In this document: positions 42,813 to 51,322 of the stretch, in pieces
How the letters are laid out: the number at the start of each line of letters is the position of its first letter
Numbering within the stretch: the stretch's first letter is position 1
Assembly: GCF_024347495.1 (NCBI RefSeq)
Contig: NZ_AP025491.1
Span: 992,001 to 1,056,000, forward strand
Direction of reading: 5' to 3'
From: Vibrio gallaecicus
Lineage (GTDB): Bacteria > Pseudomonadota > Gammaproteobacteria > Enterobacterales > Vibrionaceae
DNA length: 64,000 bases
Made by a program: the position numbers and the translations under genes
The notes under the pieces: model-generated
The model's database searches: none
What the model was told of the DNA's origin: nothing
The model's input: only the letters and a program-made list of their open reading frames with translations

Positions 42813-43376
42813 TGTTACCTCCTTTTTTAACTAATGAAGCTAAAAGCGCTTGCTCATCATCTACCAGTTCAATTTTCAACATACCTTTCCAAAGGTATGT
42901 ATCTCTTTGATGAGAGAATAGACCAAACCAATAAGCTGTATCCGCTACTAACAGTTTAGATGACTTACCAAGATCTACATAGAATGCGTCACACTTGTAC
43001 TTTTTTTTCAATTTCGGAGTGCTAAACATATCTTGATTCAAAAAGAAGAAGGTTCGCCATGCTTGCTCATCCATACCTACGGGACGCTCGGCAAATGTAA
43101 CCAAATCAACATCATTAGGCGCTCCCCACGCGTTAATTCAACATTCTCGACAAAACTACCATCAATCCACTGAAAACCATCGACAATACCAATCGATTTA
43201 AGAGCGATACGATACTCCAAGAAACCGATTAGAATTTTTATTCGCTCAGGGCTTGTAGAAAAATGCTTAACAAAGTCAGCTAACGACACTGCATATGGTG
43301 CTTGGTTCGCTCGCCTTGCAGGACTATCACCTACAAATGGAGGAAGTACACCAGATTGTTCAAAAGCAGGAATCAA
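42802..43376 (-). pseudogene. DUF6932 nucleotidyltransferase-like gene, frameshifted
   Basis: Part one (from TTG 43376) reads MIPAFEQSGVLPPF, then GFQWIDGSFVENVELTRG, containing the nucleotidyltransferase GS motif. Near 43127 two bases too many (or one too few) lie in GGGGAGCGCC. In the other frame the expected continuation APNDVDLVTFAERPVGMDEQAW appears, giving the D-x-D that pairs with GS, and runs to 42802. The intact protein would be about 190 residues. As it stands the catalytic G-S and D-x-D are split. Confidence 0.85.
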
Positions 43377-43497
43377 ATCTAAATCCTAATAACGTTGTGA
43401 AATTTAAAATATTGCTAATATACTAAAATACAAAGAAAAAATCTTGCAATTCTGTAATTGATGAGATGTTCCAACATTTTTAGTAACGAAAGGGTCA
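43377..43497 (-). promoter_or_regulatory. AT-rich leader of the DUF6932 cassette
   Basis: 121 bases rich in A/T. On the - strand a TTGCAA and a TAGTAT 18 bases further on, around 43457-43428, could form a promoter, but several equally weak alternatives overlap. Confidence 0.35.
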
Positions 43498-43589
43498 TAA
43501 CGCCGCATTAAGGTGTGAGCGGCGATTGCCTATACTTTGAGCGAAGCGAAAACGGCAAGCGTTGCGAATCACTCTTAAATGCTTTGTTA
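43498..43589 (-). repeat. attC, class E (short), 92 bp
   Basis: Nearly the same as 57490-57581. Closes the cassette with the + strand MerR gene. Confidence 0.96.
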
Positions 43590-43629
43590 TGCATATCGTG
43601 CCACACCAAAGAAATGTACATTTAAATTG

Positions 43630-43658
43630 TTGACCCGTCTATCAGGCAAGGGTTCAAG
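43630..43658 (+). promoter_or_regulatory. MerR-type operator/promoter
   Basis: TTGACCC and GGGTTCAA (43630-43657) form a near-perfect inverted repeat around an 13-base centre, and TTGACC also serves as a -35 box. A dyad overlapping a stretched spacer is how MerR regulators control their own promoters; here the gene follows at once on the same strand. Confidence 0.5.
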
Positions 43659-43688
43659 ATGCACATTCGGTTAAACAATGGAGCATAT

Positions 43689-44198
43689 ATGCTAACTGTC
43701 ACTCAAATCGCAAATCAGTTCGGTGTTTCACATACCACTATTTTGTACTACGAAAAAGAAGAACTATTGATACCAGCTTACCGCTCTGAAAATGGGTATC
43801 GTTGGTATGGCGAAAAAGAGATTAAACGCTTAGAAGCGATCATCTCTTATCGTTCGTATGGACTGTCAGTTTCTAGTATTCGCTCGTTGCTCAACCGAGA
43901 TGGAGAGTCTCAAGCCAAAATATTGAAAGACCACTTCAATGAACTGGAAAGATAAATCCAAAACTTACGAAGACAGCAGGAAGCTGTTGTCATGTTGCTT
44001 CAAGAACCAAGTCTATTAGAGGAAAACATTGTGAATAAAGAACGTTGGGTAGAAATCATGGTTGCTGCAGGTTTTACTGAAACTGATATGGTCAAGTGGC
44101 ACCAGAAATTTGAAGAACTTGAACCACTAGAGCACCAAAAATTCCTTGAATCTCTAGGCATTTCTAGCGATGAAATAACTACGATTCGAGCTCTCTAG
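43689..44198 (+). pseudogene. MerR-family regulator with internal stop
   Basis: ATG 43689 follows GGAG by seven bases. MLTVTQIANQFGVSHTTILYYEKEELLIP is the winged helix, GYRWYGEKEIKRLEAIISYRSYGLS the wing and signature; it ends at TAA 43953-43955. The same frame then continues (IQNLRRQQEAVVMLLQEP, then a C-terminal helical domain) to the stop at 44196-44198. One nonsense change therefore removes the dimerisation coiled coil and effector domain. On the + strand with its own operator. The separate 3' reading frame from 43992 is only the remainder of this gene. Confidence 0.87.
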
Positions 44199-44204
44199 CA
44201 CCTA

Positions 44205-44228
44205 AATAGCCTCAAGGATGAGGCTATT
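44205..44228 (+). terminator. Terminator hairpin after the MerR gene
   Basis: Perfect ten-base stem AATAGCCTCA / TGAGGCTATT with a four-base loop, six bases after the stop codon. The following bases (ATGC) are not a T run. Confidence 0.55.
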
Positions 44229-44233
44229 ATGCA

Positions 44234-44352
44234 TAACGCCCAATTAACTTGCGCAGCAACGCAATACGATGGTTCTGCATTGCACCGTAACCACTAAAAC
44301 TGATTAGAAGTAAAAATGCCACCCGTTGCAAGTCAGGTTGAATTGTTTGTTA
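44234..44352 (-). repeat. attC, singleton class, 119 bp
   Basis: Arms 'cccaattaacttgcgcagc' and 'caagtcaggttgaattg'; no close relative in this window. Closes the cassette 44350-44691. Confidence 0.95.
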
Positions 44353-44691
44353 TGTGCGTACTTCGCCATTAACTGAACTAAGATATCCTACTAATGCTTT
44401 GGATCTTGACTTGGATATGTACAACCCTACAGGATGGCACAACACAATAGCTAAAATGAAAAAGCTCAGAGCAACATTTCCGTAGACAAAGCCAACAGCC
44501 ACATTAATTGAAAGCCCTAGCATTACTACGATATACCGCCAATATTCAATTTTGAGTTCGTAAGTATTTAGCTCAGTATTGTGAATTATTAATACTGGGA
44601 AAGATAATAGAGAAAGATTGACAAAGATGCCTTTGTTACGCATTTTTTCTTTAAAACCGCGTTTTAGTAACTCTTCTAATAACTGATTCAT
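44350..44691 (-). CDS. Membrane protein, 113 aa
   Basis: Not recognised. Short basic N-terminal helix (LLEELLKRGFKEKMRNK), three hydrophobic segments (IFVNLSLLSFPVLII, YIVVMLGLSINVAVGFVYG, FFILAIVLCHPVGLYI) and a basic tail. AAGGA six bases before ATG 44691. Stop in attC R''. Confidence 0.7.
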   Translation of the reverse strand: MNQLLEELLKRGFKEKMRNKGIFVNLSLLSFPVLIIHNTELNTYELKIEYWRYIVVMLGLSINVAVGFVYGNVALSFFILAIVLCHPVGLYISKSRSKALVGYLSSVNGEVRT

Positions 44692-44720
44692 TCGAAATCC
44701 TTTTAGAACCTTGTAGCACA

Positions 44721-44839
44721 TAACGCCCAATTAAGTAGCTGACAACGCTACCAATATACTTAAACCTACCACCGAAATCACTGAAACCAATCCGAACTGG
44801 AAATGCCAAGCGTTGGCAGTCTGCTTAAATTGCTTGTTA
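44721..44839 (-). repeat. attC, class B, 119 bp
   Basis: Closes the GNAT cassette 44837-45322 and supplies its stop. Confidence 0.97.
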
Positions 44840-45322
44840 TGTTCGTAGCCATTTGTACATGATGTAGCTATCAACCAATCCTAGCTGACCATGATTGTAT
44901 GCCTTAGGTATTGTGCCAATAATAGAGAAACCGAGCTTTTCCCAAAGCATAACCGCTACTTTATTAGTCGACACCACACTATTAAATTGCATAGCATCAA
45001 AGCCAAATTCAACTGCTTTCTTTTGTGAGTCCTCACACATAAGACGAGCAATACCTTTGCCTCTAGCTTCACTTGATACCATATAGCCACAGTTACAAAT
45101 ATGACTACTTGGACCCATAGCATTTGGCTTAATGTAATAAGTACCGAGAACAACGTCATTTTCAACAAACACATAAGCTTTTAATGGCATTTCACACCAC
45201 AAGGAATAAGCATCTTCCAAGGTCATATTTGGGTCAAATGCATAAGTTTCTTGGGCTTGAATCACCATAGAAAACGTTGACCAGAATGACTCAAAGTCAA
45301 ATTTTGTAATTTCCCTAATCAT
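44837..45322 (-). CDS. GNAT N-acetyltransferase, 161 aa (complete copy)
   Basis: CGYMVSSEARGKGIARLMCED contains the acetyl-CoA-binding RGKGIA loop, and VVSTNKVAVMLWEKLGFSIIGTIPKAY the motif B region. This is the complete version of the gene cut at the left edge of the window (1-398); the two differ at scattered third positions and a few residues. Stop in attC R''. Substrate unknown. Confidence 0.94.
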   Translation of the reverse strand: MIREITKFDFESFWSTFSMVIQAQETYAFDPNMTLEDAYSLWCEMPLKAYVFVENDVVLGTYYIKPNAMGPSSHICNCGYMVSSEARGKGIARLMCEDSQKKAVEFGFDAMQFNSVVSTNKVAVMLWEKLGFSIIGTIPKAYNHGQLGLVDSYIMYKWLRT

Positions 45323-45341
45323 GAAATTCCTCCCGAGAACA

Positions 45342-45462
45342 TAACGCCGCGTTAAGTAGTGAGCAACGCGACCACTTTACCTAAACCATTGCACCATAAA
45401 CACAATACTCAGCCTAAACTGAGAATGCCGAGCGTTGGGAATCTGTCTTAAACGCCTTGTTA
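45342..45462 (-). repeat. attC, class A, 121 bp
   Basis: Almost identical to 8782-8902. Closes the frameshifted copy 45469-45820. Confidence 0.97.
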
Positions 45463-45468
45463 TACGCG

Positions 45469-45820
45469 TTACAACGGTTTAGTTAAGAAACTTTCCATTC
45501 GTTCAAACTCAACTGGTGACAAGTCACACTGAAACATATACTTGTCATTGCCTAGTGTATGCAATTCAGCAAGGTATCCAGTAAAGTAATTATGATGATT
45601 ACTCTCCCTTAAACTGATTAGACGCAATACAGTACCTGGCTTTATCGCCCATCCTGTAACGTCTCCAGCGCGGTAGTAGAGCCAACCATCACTTCGACTT
45701 AAGTAAATTGAATGTGTAGTACGTTTTTTATAGCCTTTAGTCTTGAAAAAAACACCTATACAACGCCACTAACGGCTGAAAACCTAACTTAGTTTCTATC
45801 TGCCACTAGAATGATTCCAT
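45469..45820 (-). pseudogene. Frameshifted copy of the 116-aa gene at 8909-9259
   Basis: Aligns base for base with 8909-9259 except for a seventh A in the run near 45746-45752 (six in the intact gene) and a few substitutions. The extra base shifts the frame after about residue 24, leaving no usable product. Slippage at a homopolymer is the likely cause; a sequencing error in that run is the alternative. Confidence 0.87.
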
Positions 45821-45844
45821 TTATGGACCCCACCATATAGCTTA

Positions 45845-45965
45845 TAACGCCGCGTTAAGTAGTGAGCAACGCCACCACCATACTTAAACCATTGTGCCGT
45901 AAACACTAAAGCTGAATCAAACCCAAAATGCCGAGCGTTGAGAATCTGTCTTAAACGCTTTGTTA
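45845..45965 (-). repeat. attC, class A, 121 bp
   Basis: Closes the cold-shock/excalibur cassette. Confidence 0.97.
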
Positions 45966-45973
45966 TGCCGATA

Positions 45974-46441
45974 CTACCAACTACCGCACAACTGGCTCTC
46001 ACAAGGGCTACCATCATTGTCACCATCAATTTTAACTCCGGGACAGTTTGACAAGTAAAACTTGGCTTCATCACAAGATACCATCTGGCTGCAATAAGTT
46101 TTACCTTGGCAGTTAAAGCCCATATTTTCATATGCTGGATTTAACTTTGGCTCTATTACAAAGATATATAAAACTGCACCTAAAAAACCAACAATAAGTG
46201 CAAGGAGTATAATTGAAAAAGGGTTGCTTTTTTGGGGTTCGACACCAACCAACTGTGCAATCGAAGCGCTTGGCTTAGAGGTATTCTCCGCAAGTTGAAA
46301 TTCTACTTTATCTCCAACTTGTGGTCGGCGAAAACCCTTTTTGAATTTGGATACATGAACAAAAATGTCACCATTGAGATTGTCAGACTTTATAAAACCA
46401 AAACCTCTATCATCAACCCAGCGAACGATTTTCCCTTTCAT
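45974..46441 (-). CDS. Cold-shock domain, membrane helix and excalibur domain protein, 155 aa
   Basis: N-terminal cold-shock domain with GFGFIKSDNLNGDIFVHVSKF (RNP1 and RNP2 nucleic-acid-binding motifs), one membrane helix (IILLALIVGFLGAVLYIFVI, about 76-96), then a C-terminal excalibur domain (CQGKTYCSQMVSCDEAKFYL, DGDNDGSPCE), which binds calcium and lies outside the membrane. The mix predicts a cytoplasmic RNA/DNA-binding part linked to a periplasmic sensor. GGAGGATAT before the ATG. Confidence 0.93.
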   Translation of the reverse strand: MKGKIVRWVDDRGFGFIKSDNLNGDIFVHVSKFKKGFRRPQVGDKVEFQLAENTSKPSASIAQLVGVEPQKSNPFSIILLALIVGFLGAVLYIFVIEPKLNPAYENMGFNCQGKTYCSQMVSCDEAKFYLSNCPGVKIDGDNDGSPCESQLCGSW

Positions 46442-46467
46442 ATATCCTCCATTTTCTTATAGCGGCA

Positions 46468-46588
46468 TAACGCCGCGTTAAGTAGTGAGCAACGCCTCCA
46501 CCTAACCTGAACCATTGCACCGAAAACACCAAAGCTGACTTAAACTGAAAATGCCGAGCGTTGGGAATCTGCCTTAAACGCCTTGTTA
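46468..46588 (-). repeat. attC, class A, 121 bp
   Basis: Closes the cassette 46612-47076. Confidence 0.97.
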
Positions 46589-46611
46589 TGTTGAAGACGG
46601 TGATTCATTTT

Positions 46612-47076
46612 TTAGCAATAATCTACAATGACATACATACCCAGGTAATTTTTCCTTACCTTAAGTATAACTTCATTGCCCTCTTGCTGGCTCAACCAAA
46701 ACTTTTTAGAAACGTAGAAGCCCAAGTGCCCATAAAGCTCATGATCAACACTCAATACATACCTCGTACCACCTCTATATACAGATTCAGTTGTTTTATT
46801 TAATACCTGTGTTGTTGTTTTAAATGATTGCCCTACTGATGTGTGTAAACTAATTAGACCTACAATACTTAAAATCACAAATAGATAGACTGAAGGACCT
46901 TGTCTTTGAAAAAAGTTCCTTTTATCAACAGGGATATAATACATTTCTGACGCACTTCGTCGCTTATGAACAATAAAGCCTACACATAAACTAACAACAG
47001 CTGTGACAACGATTAATTCGAATCCAAAAAAAACCTTACGCTGAACAATCATGCTGATCATCGCCGCTGCAAGCAT
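46612..47076 (-). CDS. Membrane protein, about 154 aa
   Basis: Not recognised. Two helices near the N-terminus (MLAAAMISMIVQRKVFFGF, LIVVTAVVSLCVGFIV), a third (VYLFVILSIVGLISL), then a soluble strand-rich domain ending RKNYLGMYVIVDYC. The start is doubtful: ATG 47076 lacks a good ribosome site, while GGAGAGG at about 47117 is followed only by non-standard codons (ATC). A damaged start codon is possible. Confidence 0.65.
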   Translation of the reverse strand: MLAAAMISMIVQRKVFFGFELIVVTAVVSLCVGFIVHKRRSASEMYYIPVDKRNFFQRQGPSVYLFVILSIVGLISLHTSVGQSFKTTTQVLNKTTESVYRGGTRYVLSVDHELYGHLGFYVSKKFWLSQQEGNEVILKVRKNYLGMYVIVDYC

Positions 47077-47131
47077 TAAGAAAGGATGCTTTAATAATCT
47101 TATATTTTGGATGTTAACCTCTCCATTTACA

Positions 47132-47251
47132 TAACGCCCTGTTAAGGTGTGAGCGACGCCATACCGATGTTTCCGCAAACCACCTTAAACACTTAACGCA
47201 ACGCATAGTAAAAATGCCACGCGTTGCGAATCACTCTTAAACAGATTGTTA
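47132..47251 (-). repeat. attC, class D, 120 bp
   Basis: Closes the HEPN-like cassette 47257-48105. Confidence 0.97.
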
Positions 47252-47256
47252 AATTA

Positions 47257-48105
47257 CTATTCACTGTTACGTGTTGTTGCCCATTTTTGGTCTGCTTCAG
47301 CATCAATAAACTCAGCGAGACCAACCATATCGATACCTAGTTGCAATAGCCATTGAAAATCAATTTTAGGCTGGGTATACCGACGCTTAAGGAGTTGTTC
47401 ATAACTAGTATCTTTATATACACTAAGTCGCTGAAGGTATTGCTCAGAACAGTGTCCATCACTATGTTGGATTACGTTTCTCACTTCCACAAGGTCATGT
47501 ACAATAGGTAATTCAACTGGTGACTTTTTAGAATGAATGCCTATATGGAAAAGTTTCTGAAAACTATCGACCCTCTTAGGGTACGCACTCATTGCATGCT
47601 CTAAGATTTTCCTTTGAATTAGATTATCTTTAATGTCTTCTAAGTCGCCTAAGTCAAAAATCTCTTTGTTACTGAGCTGCTTTTGGTCGTTAGCAAGTAG
47701 TTCAACATTCCTCCACAGAATGTCTTCTGTGATCTCATTTAGGAAAATTTCAAAATTTGTAGCTAATTGAGACACTGAATGATTGAAAAGATTTCTAGAT
47801 AAGTTTCTAGATATCGAGTCAAAGTTTTTATCTTTAATCGTTATTTTTGGTGTCGGAAGCTCGTTGGAGTTATTACTCTGACGTTTTCTAGGAGCAAAAA
47901 GTTGAGGCTTAACTGAATAGTCAGAAATAGGCATTTTACTCCCAATATGACTAAACAGAAGAACCTCGCTTATATAGTTAACCCATTCAGTTGTCCTGAT
48001 ACAAAAGTCATCCAAAGCATCTGACTTTTCACCGAGCGGCTCGATTTTAAATGGAAGCGTAATGTCAGTGATATCCACTGTGTTTATATTTAATCCCTTA
48101 GCCAA
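47257..48105 (-). CDS. HEPN-like protein, 282 aa
   Basis: Helical. LVEVRNVIQHSDGHCSEQYL near residue 210 carries R-NVIQ-H, fitting the RX4-6H HEPN motif in the common 'RN..aH.dG' context. N-terminal half contains a helical region beginning TTEWVNYISEVLLFSH. A cell-killing or RNA-cutting role is inferred only from the motif. TTG start at 48105 after GGAGG. Confidence 0.75.
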   Translation of the reverse strand: MAKGLNINTVDITDITLPFKIEPLGEKSDALDDFCIRTTEWVNYISEVLLFSHIGSKMPISDYSVKPQLFAPRKRQSNNSNELPTPKITIKDKNFDSISRNLSRNLFNHSVSQLATNFEIFLNEITEDILWRNVELLANDQKQLSNKEIFDLGDLEDIKDNLIQRKILEHAMSAYPKRVDSFQKLFHIGIHSKKSPVELPIVHDLVEVRNVIQHSDGHCSEQYLQRLSVYKDTSYEQLLKRRYTQPKIDFQWLLQLGIDMVGLAEFIDAEADQKWATTRNSE

Positions 48106-48122
48106 ATTTTCCTCCTGTAATT

Positions 48123-48244
48123 TAACGCCGCGTTAAGTGGCGAGCAACGCTACCACCAGACCTAAACCATTGTGCCATAAACACTGAAACTGACCTAAAA
48201 CTCAAAGTGCCAAGCGTTGGGAGTCCGTCTTTAACGCTTTGTTA
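48123..48244 (-). repeat. attC, class A2, 122 bp
   Basis: Closes the YnfA cassette and supplies its stop. Confidence 0.97.
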
Positions 48245-48574
48245 TGTGGTTCTAGGCGCAAACATTATGATTGCCATTCCAAGTAGTGCCACTGAAGCTC
48301 CCACAATGTCCCAGAGAGTCGGGCGAATACCATCGACAACCCACAACCAAAGAATAGCGACAAAGATATAAACTCCACCATACGCGGCATACACTCGACC
48401 TGCAGCCGTTGGATGAAGCGAAAGCAACCAAGCAAATAGAGCCAGACAGAAAGCAGCAGGTACAAGAAGCCAAACAGATTTATCTTCTTTGAGCCAAAGG
48501 TAAGGTAGGTAGCACCCTAATATTTCAGCGATTGCTGTTACAAAGAATAAGCCTATTGTTTTAATTTCTAACAC
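48242..48574 (-). CDS. ynfA: YnfA/UPF0060 family membrane protein, 110 aa
   Basis: Full-length match in pattern to YnfA (UPF0060): [21 protein letters not shown], then [18 protein letters not shown] and a final helix. The family has four membrane helices and belongs with the small multidrug resistance fold; efflux has been proposed. The conserved early Glu (AEILG) is present. GTG start at 48574. Stop in attC R''. Confidence 0.93.
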   Translation of the reverse strand: MLEIKTIGLFFVTAIAEILGCYLPYLWLKEDKSVWLLVPAAFCLALFAWLLSLHPTAAGRVYAAYGGVYIFVAILWLWVVDGIRPTLWDIVGASVALLGMAIIMFAPRTT

Positions 48575-48603
48575 CTGAAAATCCTATTTTTACTGCAAAC
48601 ACA

Positions 48604-48725
48604 TAACGCCGCATTAAGTGGTGAACAACGCGACCACCCACCTTTAAACCTTGCCACATAAAGCACTAAAGTCGACCTAAACTGAAATTGCCAAGCGTTG
48701 AGAATCCGCCTTAAATGCTTTGTTA
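48604..48725 (-). repeat. attC, class A2 variant, 122 bp
   Basis: gccgcattaagtgg / gccttaaatgc: paired change from class A2. Closes the cassette 48735-49010. Confidence 0.96.
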
Positions 48726-48734
48726 TGTGCGTTG

Positions 48735-49010
48735 CTAAAATCTTGCTATGTGACGTTTATACTTTTCTTCACGCCAGCACCAAATCAGAAAACTTACAGG
48801 AATAGCACCAATAGAGCCCCAAACACCACTCATTAATACATCGGTAGTTTGAGCCCAACCCCAAGCCGCTTCTGACAGGAACAATGGTTCAATACTCCGA
48901 CCTATCATCATACCTAAAACCGCAGGAAAAGAAGTACGGACAGTAAAGCTAAGACTCCCCTTTTGTCTCTCTAGCTTCCACTTCGAGAACTCGATATCTG
49001 GGTCTTTCAT
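48735..49010 (-). CDS. Membrane protein, 91 aa
   Basis: Not recognised. Charged N-terminus (EFSKWKLERQKG), two hydrophobic segments (FPAVLGMMIGRSIEPLFL and LMSGVWGSIGAIPVSFLIWCW) and a basic C-terminus (REEKYKRHIARF). GGAGGAGATA precedes ATG 49010. Confidence 0.72.
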   Translation of the reverse strand: MKDPDIEFSKWKLERQKGSLSFTVRTSFPAVLGMMIGRSIEPLFLSEAAWGWAQTTDVLMSGVWGSIGAIPVSFLIWCWREEKYKRHIARF

Positions 49011-49043
49011 TATCTCCTCCGTAAGATATTCGCCCTGAGCACA

Positions 49044-49165
49044 TAACGCCGCGTTAAGTAGTGAGCAACGCCACCACCCTATCTAAAACCTTGCCACCTT
49101 AAACACTAAAGCTGACCCAAACTGAAAATGCCGAGCGTTGGGAATCTGTCTTAAACGCTTTGTTA
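49044..49165 (-). repeat. attC, class A, 122 bp
   Basis: Closes the nitrilase cassette and supplies its stop. Confidence 0.97.
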
Positions 49166-49909
49166 TGTTTTAGTAGCCTCGATCTCATTGCCAGCAATAG
49201 TACACAAAACCAAACCACTTTCCTTTTCGCTAGAGCTAATAATGAGCGTCCCAAATGAATCCCAAACTGAGCTTTTACCACAAGTTTTCCAGCCACCTGT
49301 TTCTGAGATGTGGTTGCTTAGAAGTACTGGAACTCGTTGCTCTAAAGCAATTTCGGATAGGATTGTAGAATCAGGGGTAAAGCCATTACCAGAAATTAGA
49401 GCACTTACAACATAAGCATCTGCACCGAGCTTTTTAGCCCGCAGAGAATGTTCCGGTGTTATAAAGTCGGCACAAATAGCCAATGCTATTTGATGCCCAT
49501 TCACAGTAAAGAAGTAATCCGTCGCCCCAAAAGAACAATACTTATCTTCGCCTTCATGCAGATATTGCTTTGAATAAAATTGGACTGAGCCATCGGGAAA
49601 ACAAACTACCGCACCTATTGTTGGCTTTGAGGAGTTGTTAGCTTTTAGCGGACAACCTGCAATAACTATAATCTCATTTTCAACTGACGCTTGAGAGAGT
49701 TCTTTAAAACTCAACGGCTCAGCCGAAAACGCTAGCTCAGAAACCAAATCTAACTCATAGCCCGTCAATGATAATTCCGGAAAAACGACAACATCAGCTT
49801 TGTAAGAAGATGATTCCTCGATCATTTTAATGTGATTTTCAATATTTCCACATAAGTCGCCTCTCACGATCGGGATTTGAGCCAAGCTTATAGTTACACC
49901 AGTTTCCAA
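49163..49909 (-). CDS. Carbon-nitrogen hydrolase (nitrilase superfamily), 248 aa
   Basis: Catalytic Glu45 in VVFPELSLTGYE, Lys114 in YSKQYLHEGEDKY and Cys146 in ALAICADF: the Glu-Lys-Cys triad of the nitrilase superfamily. These enzymes hydrolyse or form amide bonds in small molecules; the branch is closest in look to the amidase/carbamoylase groups. TTG start at 49909 after AAGGAGG. Stop in attC R''. Confidence 0.94.
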   Translation of the reverse strand: METGVTISLAQIPIVRGDLCGNIENHIKMIEESSSYKADVVVFPELSLTGYELDLVSELAFSAEPLSFKELSQASVENEIIVIAGCPLKANNSSKPTIGAVVCFPDGSVQFYSKQYLHEGEDKYCSFGATDYFFTVNGHQIALAICADFITPEHSLRAKKLGADAYVVSALISGNGFTPDSTILSEIALEQRVPVLLSNHISETGGWKTCGKSSVWDSFGTLIISSSEKESGLVLCTIAGNEIEATKT

Positions 49910-49926
49910 GTTTCCTCCTTAAAACA

Positions 49927-50047
49927 TAACGCCGCATTAAGGTGTGAGCAACGCTACCACGAAACCCAACCATACCACCGTAAACACAAAACCCACGATG
50001 GAATGAAAATTGCCAAGCGTTGGGAATCACTCTTAAATGCTTTGTTA
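49927..50047 (-). repeat. attC, class H, 121 bp
   Basis: E-type ends with a long centre, as at 33112-33233. Closes the cassette 50056-50379. Confidence 0.97.
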
Positions 50048-50055
50048 TGTGATTT

Positions 50056-50379
50056 CTATTTTGGGCAGTTAAAGGATATTGGTACTTTGAATGCAACACG
50101 CGATGAAAGAGTTTCTTTTGAGTTATTACCACCATTCACTGACGCAAACCCCATTACAGAGATTTTACCTTCTCCGTTACTTGTATCCTCAGTAATTACT
50201 GCCACATCGAACTCAACCTCTTGCATCCTAGTGCCATTTTTAGAGTGCTCGTTTGTAAATGTGCCTCCATTTGGTTTCGCATTAATTGCGCAGCCATATT
50301 CTGAAGATTGCTTTTGAGCGTCACTTACGCCTTTTGATATCATCAACAAAGTCTGTGATACAAACCTATCTAGTTCCAT
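50056..50379 (-). CDS. Hypothetical protein, 107 aa
   Basis: Begins MELDRFVSQTLLMISKGVSDAQKQ, a helix seen at the start of many small accessory proteins (similar in look to trypsin-co-occurring domains), then a strand-rich part (QEVEFDVAVITEDTS, VAFKVPISF). Trypco-type placement is a guess and no protease gene is nearby. Confidence 0.72.
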   Translation of the reverse strand: MELDRFVSQTLLMISKGVSDAQKQSSEYGCAINAKPNGGTFTNEHSKNGTRMQEVEFDVAVITEDTSNGEGKISVMGFASVNGGNNSKETLSSRVAFKVPISFNCPK

Positions 50380-50406
50380 AATTTTTTCTCGTTTATCGTT
50401 AGCACA

Positions 50407-50529
50407 TAACGCCGCGTTAAGTGGTGAGCAACGCTACCACTGCACTCAAGACATTATGCCATAAACACTGATGCATATCTTTGAACTGAAGCCGCCGAGC
50501 GTTGGGAATCCGTCTTAAACGCTTTGTTA
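50407..50529 (-). repeat. attC, class A2 with rare centre, 123 bp
   Basis: Centre 'cactgcactcaagacattatg ... gatgcatatc' shared only with 51190-51312 and 52770-52893. Closes the + strand GIY-YIG cassette; its R'' may also serve as a -35 box. Confidence 0.97.
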
Positions 50530-50551
50530 TGTATACCATTCATACTATGTT
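50524..50551 (+). promoter_or_regulatory. Candidate promoter built on attC R''
   Basis: TTGTTA (50524-50529, the end of attC R'') and TATGTT (50546-50551) with a 16-base spacer, reading toward the + strand gene at 50635. Confidence 0.4.
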
Positions 50552-50634
50552 ACAGCCTATGACAATTATCTGACACCGCCACCCAGAAAACTGAGCAAGA
50601 TATCAGGTATTTAGCATGCTACTTGGGAGTAGTT

Positions 50635-51174
50635 GTGAATAACAAAAGCAATGTTATCGGCGAAGCAATACGAGACCACAAATATAGGTGTGACCATGTT
50701 TATGTGGCTTACTCCCCAAGTACAGACCTATTTAAGATAGGTATTAGCTCCGCACCACGAAACCGTATAACTTCTATTCGAGCATCAGGGGTTGGAGGAG
50801 TTAAAGACTGGGAATTCCATTGTGTCTACAACGTTGGATCTATAAGAGCTTTCAACATTGAGAAGGAAGTAGCACGGCAACTACGACGTTATAATGTGCA
50901 TGCAAAATATCTGAAGCACTGCCATACGGAGTATTCTACTGAGCTTTACCAATGTGATATCAAATTGATCAAAGCTGCATTCAAAACTATGAATGTACTT
51001 GTGCCAATAAGTAGCGACATACTTAGGAAAAAGTTTGTAGAATTTGTCCCACAAATGAACTTCCTGAAATGGATAAATCTAAATCGGAAAAACGTAGGGC
51101 TTAGTCCGCTCTCTCTGATGCAACTCAAGCAATCGGCATTCTTCACTATACCTAAAAGTGCAAATTTAGGTTAA
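50635..51174 (+). CDS. T5orf172/Mug113-type GIY-YIG protein, 179 aa
   Basis: HVYVAYSPSTDLFKIGISSAPRNRITSIRAS matches the first half of the GIY-YIG-like T5orf172/Mug113 domain ('vYv...g.yKIGiT.np..Rl..lr'). A nuclease role is inferred from that fold, and residues needed for catalysis are not all evident. GTG start at 50635 after GGGAG; reads against the array. A related domain ends the protein at 61915-63378. Confidence 0.8.
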   Translation: MNNKSNVIGEAIRDHKYRCDHVYVAYSPSTDLFKIGISSAPRNRITSIRASGVGGVKDWEFHCVYNVGSIRAFNIEKEVARQLRRYNVHAKYLKHCHTEYSTELYQCDIKLIKAAFKTMNVLVPISSDILRKKFVEFVPQMNFLKWINLNRKNVGLSPLSLMQLKQSAFFTIPKSANLG

Positions 51175-51189
51175 TTTAACTGGTATTCA

Positions 51190-51312
51190 TAACGCCGCGT
51201 TAAGTGGTGAGCAGCGCTACCACTGCACTCAAGACATTATGCCATAAACACTGATGCATATCTTTGAACTGAAGCCGCCGAGCGTTGGGAATCCGTCTTA
51301 AACGCTTTGTTA
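51190..51312 (-). repeat. attC, class A2 with rare centre, 123 bp
   Basis: Nearly identical to 50407-50529. Closes the cassette 51323-51982. Confidence 0.97.
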
Positions 51313-51322
51313 TGACGATTTT

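Noticed and set aside
43992..44198. Separate 68-residue + strand gene
   Set aside because: It continues the frame of the MerR gene after its nonsense codon, so it is the 3' part of that pseudogene.
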